Positions 58,532-64,000 of a stretch of DNA of 64,000 bases are shown one piece after another. A model generated the notes under the pieces. The model was given only the letters and a program-made list of their open reading frames with translations. It had not been told where the DNA came from and searched no databases. Both the position numbers and the translations under genes were made by a program. Origin of the DNA: Algisphaera agarilytica (lineage in GTDB: Bacteria; Planctomycetota; Phycisphaerae; Phycisphaerales; Phycisphaeraceae); assembly GCF_014207595.1 (NCBI RefSeq), contig NZ_JACHGY010000001.1, positions 248,001 through 312,000 on the forward strand, written 5' to 3'. How positions within the stretch are numbered: position 1 is the stretch's first letter; each line of letters opens with the position of its first letter.

Positions 58532-61168
58532 GTGACACCTATGCTCAGCCCGGAACACGCCCGCATCCGCTCGTTCGAAGTCGTCCCCGCGCTCCCCGAC
58601 GCGCTGGCCCCCCTGATCGACATCGCCAACAACATCTGGTGGTCGTGGCAGCCCCAGGCGGTCGACCTGTTCAAGCGCCTCGACTCCGAGCTCTGGGAGT
58701 CCACCGGGCACAACCCCGTCAAGCTGCTGGGCACGGTGCAGCAGACCAAGCTCGACGCCGCGGTGAACGACCCGGAATTCCTCCACGCGATCAACACGGT
58801 CAAGCAGGACCTCGAACGCGACAACGCCCGCACCCCCTGGCACATCCAATCCGGCCATGAGCTGCCCGAGGGCTCGACCGTCGCCTACTTCTGTGCCGAG
58901 TTCGGCATGGCCGAGTGCTTCAACATCTACTCCGGCGGCCTGGGCTGCCTCGCGGGGGACCACCTCAAGTCCGCCAGCGAACTGGGCATCCCGCTCATTG
59001 CCCTGGGCCTGCTCTACCGCCACGGCTACTTCCAGCAGTACCTCTCGGCCGACGGCTGGCAGCAGGAAACCACACCCGACCTCGACTTCGCCAACCTCCC
59101 CGTGGAACAAGTCAAGACCGCCGACGGCCAGCAGGTCACCGTCCACGTCGACCTGCCCGGGCGCTCGGTCGCCGTGGGCCTGTGGAAGTCGACCGTCGGC
59201 CGCATCCCGCTGTACCTGCTCGACACCAACCTCGAAGCCAACCGCCCCGACGACCGAGCCATCACCGGCCAGCTTTACGGCGGCGACATGGAGACCCGCA
59301 TCAAGCAGGAGATCGTCCTGGGCATCGGCGGCGTCCGCGCCCTCGAAGCGATCGGGATCCGCCCGGACGTTTGCCACATGAACGAAGGCCACTCCGCCTT
59401 CCTCGCCCTCGAGCGCATCCGCCGGCTGATCGAAGACCACGACCTGACCTTCGACGAAGCCCGCGCTCAGGCCGCCGCGTCCCACGTCTTCACGACCCAC
59501 ACGCCCGTGCCCGCCGGCATCGACCGCTTCCCCTCGGACATGGTCAAGACCTACCTCCAGTCGTTCGCGCCGTCGCTGCGGCTCGACATGGAAGGCGTCC
59601 TCGCGCTGGGCCGTGACGATGTGTCGAACAAGAACGAGCCGTTCTCCATGGCCACCCTGGCGATCCGCACGTCCGACGCCTGCAACGGCGTGTCGAAGCT
59701 CCACGGCGTGGTCTCCCGCGACATGTGGCAGGCCGTCTGGCCCCACGTCCCCCACGAAGAAGTGCCGATCACCCACGTGACCAACGGCGTCCACGCCCGC
59801 ACCTGGCTCTGCGATGAACTCCTGGGCCTGCTCAACACGCAGCTCGGCGACCACTGGCGCGACCACCCCGCCGACCACGGCATCTGGGACGCCATCCACC
59901 GCGTGTCCGACGAAGACCTCTGGAAGATGCACCAGAACCAACGCCGGTCGCTCATGGCCTGGGTCCGCACCACGCTGACCCGGCAGCTCGCCGACCGTGG
60001 CGTGTCGCTGCCCAAGATCAAAGAGTGCGTCGACGGCCTGTCCGACGACGCGCTGACCATCGGCTTCGCCCGCCGCTTCGCCACGTACAAGCGCGGCAAC
60101 CTGATCCTGCGCGACGCCGAGCGTCTGAAGCGCATCCTCATGCACGCCGACCGCCCGGTGCAGATCCTCATCGCCGGCAAGGCCCACCCCGCCGACGGCG
60201 GCGGCAAAGACCTGATCCGTCAGCTCGTGCACTTCGGCCTCGAGTCCGAAGCCGGGCACAAGGTCGTCTTCATCGAGAACTACGACATGCACGTCGCCCG
60301 CCACCTCGTGCAGGGCTGCGACATCTGGCTCAACACGCCCAAGCGCGGCATGGAAGCGTCCGGCACGTCCGGCATGAAGGCCGCCATCAACGGCGTACTC
60401 AACTGCTCCATCCTCGACGGCTGGTGGGACGAGGCCTTCGAATCCGAGGTCGGCTGGGCCATCGGCCGACGCGAGAACTACCCCAGCCAGGACATCGCCG
60501 ACGACATCGAGTCCAACTCGCTCTACGAATTGCTCGAGCACCAGATCGGCCCGCTGTTCTACGAGCGCGACGAGCAAGGCCTGCCCCGCGAGTGGATCGC
60601 ACGCATGAAGCAGTGCATCGCCAAGCTCGCCCCGTTCTTCAACACCAACCGCATGGTCCAGCAGTACGCCGAGGAGCTCTACTTCCCCGCGCTGGTCCGG
60701 GCCCACACGCTCAAGCAGGACGACCTGTCCCCCGCCCGCGACCTGGCCCACCAGACCACCCGTCTGCGGCACGCCTGGAGCAAGCTGGCCGTCACCGACG
60801 TGTCCGCCGAGACCGACTCGCCGCTGGGCGTCAGCGAGCCCCGGCCGCTCTCGGTCGAGGTCGACCTCGCGGGCCTGTCCCCCGAAGAAGTCCGCGTCCA
60901 GGTCTACATCGGCGAGCTCGACAACGACGGCCGTGTCGCCCAGGGCCACGCCACCAACCTCGGCCACCACGAATCGCTCGGCGACGGCAAGCACCGCTAC
61001 ACCGGCCAACTCACCGCCCAGGGCAGCGGCCGCCACGGCTTCGCCATCCGCATCCTCCCCGGCGGCGAACTGTTCGAGCCGCTGACCATCCCCGGCCTGA
61101 TCCACTGGGAAACCTACGCCCCCAAGCCCAAGGCCGAACCCGCCAAGGCTGTGGCCGCGGCGAAGTAA
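58532..61168 (+). CDS. glgP: alpha-glucan phosphorylase
   Basis: An 878-residue GT35 enzyme that releases glucose-1-phosphate from glycogen or maltodextrin. It has the N-terminal DUF3417 domain of the short alpha-glucan phosphorylase group (residues ~15-125, IANNIWWSWQPQAVDLFKRL), then GLGCLAGDHLKSASELGIPL and HMNEGHSAF. The pyridoxal-phosphate lysine is K616 in ASGTSGMKAAING. A C-terminal beta domain (~750-860) follows. This group is usually unregulated by AMP. An ATG at 58541 is an alternative start; TATAAC at 58495-58500 is a possible -10 box. Works logically with the debranching pullulanase at 6598. Confidence 0.93.
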   Translation: MTPMLSPEHARIRSFEVVPALPDALAPLIDIANNIWWSWQPQAVDLFKRLDSELWESTGHNPVKLLGTVQQTKLDAAVNDPEFLHAINTVKQDLERDNARTPWHIQSGHELPEGSTVAYFCAEFGMAECFNIYSGGLGCLAGDHLKSASELGIPLIALGLLYRHGYFQQYLSADGWQQETTPDLDFANLPVEQVKTADGQQVTVHVDLPGRSVAVGLWKSTVGRIPLYLLDTNLEANRPDDRAITGQLYGGDMETRIKQEIVLGIGGVRALEAIGIRPDVCHMNEGHSAFLALERIRRLIEDHDLTFDEARAQAAASHVFTTHTPVPAGIDRFPSDMVKTYLQSFAPSLRLDMEGVLALGRDDVSNKNEPFSMATLAIRTSDACNGVSKLHGVVSRDMWQAVWPHVPHEEVPITHVTNGVHARTWLCDELLGLLNTQLGDHWRDHPADHGIWDAIHRVSDEDLWKMHQNQRRSLMAWVRTTLTRQLADRGVSLPKIKECVDGLSDDALTIGFARRFATYKRGNLILRDAERLKRILMHADRPVQILIAGKAHPADGGGKDLIRQLVHFGLESEAGHKVVFIENYDMHVARHLVQGCDIWLNTPKRGMEASGTSGMKAAINGVLNCSILDGWWDEAFESEVGWAIGRRENYPSQDIADDIESNSLYELLEHQIGPLFYERDEQGLPREWIARMKQCIAKLAPFFNTNRMVQQYAEELYFPALVRAHTLKQDDLSPARDLAHQTTRLRHAWSKLAVTDVSAETDSPLGVSEPRPLSVEVDLAGLSPEEVRVQVYIGELDNDGRVAQGHATNLGHHESLGDGKHRYTGQLTAQGSGRHGFAIRILPGGELFEPLTIPGLIHWETYAPKPKAEPAKAVAAAK

Positions 61169-61175
61169 CCCGCCG

Positions 61176-61616
61176 ATGACCGACGCGCTGTTCCCGATCA
61201 ACGACGACGAGCTGCTCATCAACGTGTACCAGAAGCAGGGCCGCACCCTCGACGACCTGCCCTACACCGATGAGTTCGAGACGCTCTACGCCGCGATGTA
61301 CGGCCCCGACGGCCGCGACGCCCCCAACCCCACCGAGCAAACCCGGGCCAAGGTGTTCCACCGCCTGCACAACCTCCGCAAGGCCGGCAAACTCCCCAAG
61401 CTCGGCCGAGCCAAGTCGTCGCCCCCGCGCATCGAACCCGAGCAGGAACAACAACTCGTCGCCATCGTCGAAGAGCACATCGGCCAGATCTCCAAGCGTG
61501 ACCAACTGCTCTACCAACCAACGTTTGATCAGATCGTTGACACCTTCAACGCCGATACCGGCCTGTCACTCTCGCCTCACGACCTTTGGCGGATCATCGC
61601 CAAGCTCGCTAAGTAG
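61176..61616 (+). CDS. hypothetical protein downstream of glucan phosphorylase
   Basis: A 146-residue, soluble, charged protein not recognised. A helical N-terminal half (NDDELLINVYQKQGRTLDD) is joined by a basic Pro-rich linker to a second helical half (PEQEQQLVAIVEEHIGQISK). RVFHRLHNLRKAGKLPKLGR-like sequence could bind nucleic acid, by inference. It begins eight bases after the glucan phosphorylase stop, so is co-transcribed, and ends at a terminator hairpin. Confidence 0.6.
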   Translation: MTDALFPINDDELLINVYQKQGRTLDDLPYTDEFETLYAAMYGPDGRDAPNPTEQTRAKVFHRLHNLRKAGKLPKLGRAKSSPPRIEPEQEQQLVAIVEEHIGQISKRDQLLYQPTFDQIVDTFNADTGLSLSPHDLWRIIAKLAK

Positions 61617-61627
61617 CCTCATACAAA

Positions 61628-61648
61628 GCCGCCGATGCCATCGGCGGT
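61628..61648 (+). terminator. probable intrinsic terminator
   Basis: CCGCCGAT and ATCGGCGG form a perfect 8-bp stem with a GCC loop, extended by a G-U pair, followed by TCTTGTTGCTGTT. The T-rich tail is interrupted, so efficiency may be moderate. It sits 12 bp after the hypothetical gene. Confidence 0.65.
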
Positions 61649-61670
61649 CTTGTTGCTGTTCGGGGCAATA

Positions 61671-61760
61671 GGCAGTGGGGTGTGGGCAATGGGGTATACA
61701 TCCCACGCAACCCCCCGCCACCGCTTGCGCCCCACTCCCCAACCCCCACTGCCCACTGCC
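61671..61760. repeat. G-rich/C-rich palindromic element abutting a start codon
   Basis: Outer arms GGCAGTGGG (61671-61679) and CCCACTGCC (61752-61760) pair exactly. The inner parts are G-rich on the left (GGGGTGTGGGCAATGGGG) and C-rich on the right (GCCCCACTCCCCAACCCC). It ends one base before the ATG of the DinB-like gene and leaves that gene without a ribosome-binding site. Composition recalls the insertion in rlmN. Confidence 0.65.
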
Positions 61761-61761
61761 C

Positions 61762-62286
61762 ATGCAATTCCAAACCGACTACCCCGGTGCCGTTGCCGCC
61801 TTCAAGGGCGAGGCCTGTTTCACCCTTGACTACTCTCGTGACCGCCTGCTGCACTGTCTCAAGCAGCTCGACGCCGAACAAATCTGGCAGCGCCCCCACC
61901 CCGCCATGAACGCCGTCGGCAACATCGTCCTGCACGTTTCTGGCAACCTCCGCCAATGGATCACCGTCGGCTGCGACCCGATGGAATCCATGCCCGACGA
62001 TCGCGACCGCCCCGCCGAGTTCGCCGCCGCCCGCGACAACCCTGTGGCGAGTACGCCCACCGAACTCGCCGACCATCTCCGCGTTGCGGTCGATGACGCC
62101 AAAGACATCATCGAATCCCTCAACAAAGACAACCTGCTCGAACCCCGCAACATCCAGGGCTTCGACGTCACCGGCATGGGCGCGGTCTGGCACAGCGTCA
62201 GCCACCTGGAAGGCCACGCCCAGGAAACCATCTTCGCCACCCGCCTCCTGCTCGGCGACGCCTATCGGTTCAAAGACCAGTATTGA
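61762..62286 (+). CDS. DinB-family protein
   Basis: A 174-residue four-helix-bundle protein of the DinB/DUF1572 type. His residues that could bind a metal are in GNIVLHVSGNLRQWI and WHSVSHLEGHAQETIF. DinB-like proteins include thiol-dependent transferases, but the role here is unknown. The ATG at 61762 follows directly after a palindromic repeat and has no visible Shine-Dalgarno, so translation may be weak or leaderless. Confidence 0.8.
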   Translation: MQFQTDYPGAVAAFKGEACFTLDYSRDRLLHCLKQLDAEQIWQRPHPAMNAVGNIVLHVSGNLRQWITVGCDPMESMPDDRDRPAEFAAARDNPVASTPTELADHLRVAVDDAKDIIESLNKDNLLEPRNIQGFDVTGMGAVWHSVSHLEGHAQETIFATRLLLGDAYRFKDQY

Positions 62287-62361
62287 TTCCCTCCTACGAA
62301 AGCCCGCCACTGCGAAGCTGTGGCGCGGCTCTCCCCCGCACGCATCCCCTACAATCGCATC

Positions 62362-63312
62362 ATGCGAGAAAACGATCTCCTCCAACACGTCTACGCCGGG
62401 AACACGGCGTTGCCCGATGCGGTGACAATCCCGCCGGGGGACGACATGGGGGCGATCACCTTCGGCGACCGCTCGCTGCTGGTCGCGGTGGATCAGGTCG
62501 CCGACGGCGTGCACTTCGACCTCGCCAACACGCCCTTGGCCAAGGTCGGCCGGAAGGCCATCACCCGTAACCTCTCGGACATCGCCGCGATGGCGGCCAA
62601 GCCCACCGCCGCCGTGGTCGCGGCCTGCCTGCCGCGTGACTTCGGCGAGGCCAACGCCACCGCCCTGTTCAACGCCATGCGCGACACCGCCCAGACCTAC
62701 AGCTGCCCGCTCATCGGCGGCGACACCGCGATCTGGGACGGCAAGCTGCTGCTCAGCGTCACCGTCTTCGCCGAGCCTTGGCGCGATGCGGAAGATCAGC
62801 CCATCGCCCCCGTCGAACGCACGGGTGCCCAACCGGGCGACGCGATCTACGTCACCGGCGAGCTCGGCCACTCCTTCCCCACCGGCCACCACCTCGACTT
62901 CGAACCCCGCATCGAGCTTGCCCGCGAACTCGTACTCGCTTCCGGGGGCGCGACCCGCCCCACCGCGATGATCGATCTGTCTGATGGCATCGCCCAGGAC
63001 CTGCCCCGCCTCGTCGAACACGCCGAGCTGCAGATGCGCATCCTGCCGCTGCGTCAGGGAGAATCCGTCGACGGCCGTGAGCCCTGGCAACACGCTCTCG
63101 GCGACGGCGAAGACTACGAACTGCTCTTCACCGCCCCCGCCGACGCCGTCATCCCCCACGCCTTCGGCCACGACGAAGACGAATCGAAACACGTCCTCAT
63201 CACCCGCATCGGCACCGTCACCGACGCCGGCGGTATCGTCGTCGTCACCCCCGAAGGCGAATCGCTCGCGCTCGATCAAGCCGACGCGAAAGGCTGGGAG
63301 CACACCGCGTGA
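62362..63312 (+). CDS. thiL: thiamine-monophosphate kinase
   Basis: A 316-residue ATP-dependent kinase making thiamine diphosphate, the cofactor used by transketolase. Seen: PPGDDMGAITFGDRSLLVAV, VDQVADGVHFDLANTPLAKV, NLSDIAAMAAKP, GGDTAIWDGKLLLSVTVFAE and MIDLSDGIAQDLPRL with GDGEDYELLF: the full ThiL motif set with the metal-binding aspartates. The ATG at 62362 is set by the family start. Overlaps tsaE by four bases, so the two are translated together. No TPP riboswitch is seen. Confidence 0.92.
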   Translation: MRENDLLQHVYAGNTALPDAVTIPPGDDMGAITFGDRSLLVAVDQVADGVHFDLANTPLAKVGRKAITRNLSDIAAMAAKPTAAVVAACLPRDFGEANATALFNAMRDTAQTYSCPLIGGDTAIWDGKLLLSVTVFAEPWRDAEDQPIAPVERTGAQPGDAIYVTGELGHSFPTGHHLDFEPRIELARELVLASGGATRPTAMIDLSDGIAQDLPRLVEHAELQMRILPLRQGESVDGREPWQHALGDGEDYELLFTAPADAVIPHAFGHDEDESKHVLITRIGTVTDAGGIVVVTPEGESLALDQADAKGWEHTA

Positions 63313-63842
63313 TCGAACTGCTCTCGACCAACCTCGACGACACCGTCGCCCTCGGCAGGCGCCTCGGCGAACTCGCCCAGCCCGGCGACGTCCTCGCACT
63401 TGATGGCGAACTCGGGGCCGGCAAAACCCAGCTCGTCCGCGGCCTCGCCCAGGGCATGGGCCTCGACCCCACTCACGTCAGCAGCCCGACCTTCGTCTTC
63501 ATGCACGAATACACCCCCGAAGACGAGCACGGCCACCCCATCGACGACGACCCCACACGCCCCGTCCTGGTCCACATCGACGCCTACCGCGTCACCAGCG
63601 CCAGCGACCTCGCCACCCTAGGCTACGACGACGAGACGCGCGACACATCCGTCACCGCTGTCGAATGGGCGAAGCTGATCGCCGCCGCCCCCGGCAACCC
63701 GCTGGGTGATGACCGCCTGCACCTCGACATCCAACACGTCGGCGACGACCGCCGCCAGATCATCCTCGTCCCCCACGGCCGATGGGTGCCGCGACTATCG
63801 ACATTCTCGATGCCCGCTGATTCAAACACCCCTTTGCCATAG
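63309..63842 (+). CDS. tsaE: tRNA threonylcarbamoyladenosine biosynthesis ATPase TsaE
   Basis: A 177-residue P-loop ATPase needed with TsaB and TsaD to make t6A37 in ANN-decoding tRNAs. Walker A is GELGAGKT near residue 33; SSPTFVFMHEYTP and VLVHIDAYRV follow, then TAVEWAKLI. An acidic insertion (EDEHGHPIDDDPTR) and a ~30-residue C-terminal extension make it longer than the usual ~150. GTG start overlapping the thiL stop. Its TAG stop codon lies within the first bases of a palindromic element (63840-63908), so that element may have changed the original C-terminus. Confidence 0.9.
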   Translation: MIELLSTNLDDTVALGRRLGELAQPGDVLALDGELGAGKTQLVRGLAQGMGLDPTHVSSPTFVFMHEYTPEDEHGHPIDDDPTRPVLVHIDAYRVTSASDLATLGYDDETRDTSVTAVEWAKLIAAAPGNPLGDDRLHLDIQHVGDDRRQIILVPHGRWVPRLSTFSMPADSNTPLP

Positions 63843-63908
63843 CTGCGACGCCATGCGTCGCTGCACCTTGTCAACCATCACAACCAGCGACGCGTGGCGT
63901 CGCAGCTA
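63840..63908. repeat. palindromic element that includes the tsaE stop codon
   Basis: Arms 63840-63862 and 63886-63908 are complementary at 22 of 23 positions, the single mismatch being a G-U pair on one strand, around a 23-nt loop. The ends read TAGCTGCGACGCC, and the TAG is the stop codon of tsaE. Confidence 0.82.
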
Positions 63909-63933
63909 AATCCAACCCTCAACCTCAAACGCC

Positions 63934-64000
63934 ATGACCGACCGCAATCTCTCCCCAAAAACCTCGCCCTGCCCCACGTGCAAAACCCCGGTCACCGAAA
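63934..64000 (+). CDS. YacG-like zinc-ribbon protein (3' end cut by window)
   Basis: Only the first 22 codons are visible, from ATG at 63934: a polar start, then CPTCKTPVTE, the first CxxC knuckle of a zinc ribbon. The position of the knuckle and following Pro-Val-Thr fit YacG, the small DNA gyrase inhibitor, but many zinc ribbons start this way. No ribosome-binding site is evident. Confidence 0.45.
   Translation, partial: MTDRNLSPKTSPCPTCKTPVTE

Noticed and set aside
58526-61246. A 906-codon minus-strand frame
   Set aside because: Antisense to the alpha-glucan phosphorylase, whose catalytic motifs are unambiguous.
1-64000. CRISPR arrays, prophage or transposase genes
   Set aside because: No regularly spaced direct repeats, no Cas, phage structural or transposase motifs were found; the repeats present are inverted and scattered.

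Overview
The window is high-GC, densely coded chromosomal DNA whose gene content best fits a planctomycete of the class Phycisphaerae. The evidence for this is combined content, not a marker gene: a short Hc1-type histone-like protein, paired Gfo/Idh/MocA oxidoreductases, PilZ proteins, transporter-EIIA fusions, an orphan nuoC, frequent GTG/TTG starts and many intergenic palindromes. No rRNA, CRISPR array, prophage or transposase gene was seen. Both ends cut a gene: hrpA on the left and a YacG-like zinc-ribbon gene on the right.

Layout. 1-6310 (minus): HrpA-type RNA helicase, an FkbM-like methyltransferase and an animal-type transketolase. 6460-9180 (plus): a promoter with a 12-bp perfect palindrome and a secreted pullulanase, followed by an 877-bp gene-poor gap holding a long inverted repeat. 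10058-13246: a DUF374 acyltransferase facing a diguanylate cyclase and its partner. 13440-19588 (plus): three consecutive membrane transporters (CPA2 antiporter, APC permease, CPA2 antiporter), each carrying a C-terminal PTS EIIA-like domain with a PHxR histidine. 19695-27434: zinc-ribbon protein, PilZ protein, NadD, orphan NuoC, ExbB/TolQ-like protein, cyclophilin and DNA polymerase I. 27438-27965: a low-GC insert flanked by imperfect direct repeats, containing a HAD-like gene broken by an in-frame TAA. 27975-38531: GH67-like protein, metallopeptidase, RlmN with a repeat-derived insertion, tRNA-Arg(CCG), Ski2-like helicase, a secreted Asp-box/Big2 protein and a membrane protein of unknown function. 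38628-45164 (mostly minus): two oxidoreductases, a FabZ-like dehydratase, the Hc1-like protein, an isochorismatase-like hydrolase, a CobA-HemD fusion and a HIT protein. 45329-57726 (plus): two complete mrpABCDEFG operons in tandem, 14 genes in all. 57750-64000 (plus): ThuA-like protein, alpha-glucan phosphorylase, DinB-like protein, ThiL and TsaE.

How it fits together. Ion homeostasis dominates: two seven-subunit Mrp Na+(K+)/H+ antiporters plus two EIIA-fused CPA2 antiporters within 45 kb suggest a marine, saline or alkaline habitat, with antiporter activity perhaps tied to PTS phosphorylation state. Pullulanase and glucan phosphorylase give an alpha-glucan route, and transketolase serves the pentose phosphate pathway.

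The most unusual feature is a set of sequence-unrelated palindromes, roughly 60-165 bp each, mostly at gene borders. One appears to sit inside rlmN, one supplies the tsaE stop codon, and one ends just before the start codon of the DinB-like gene. They look like several families of non-autonomous REP/MITE-like elements. Starts were chosen by ribosome-binding site, overlap and family alignment from memory; no database search was possible.
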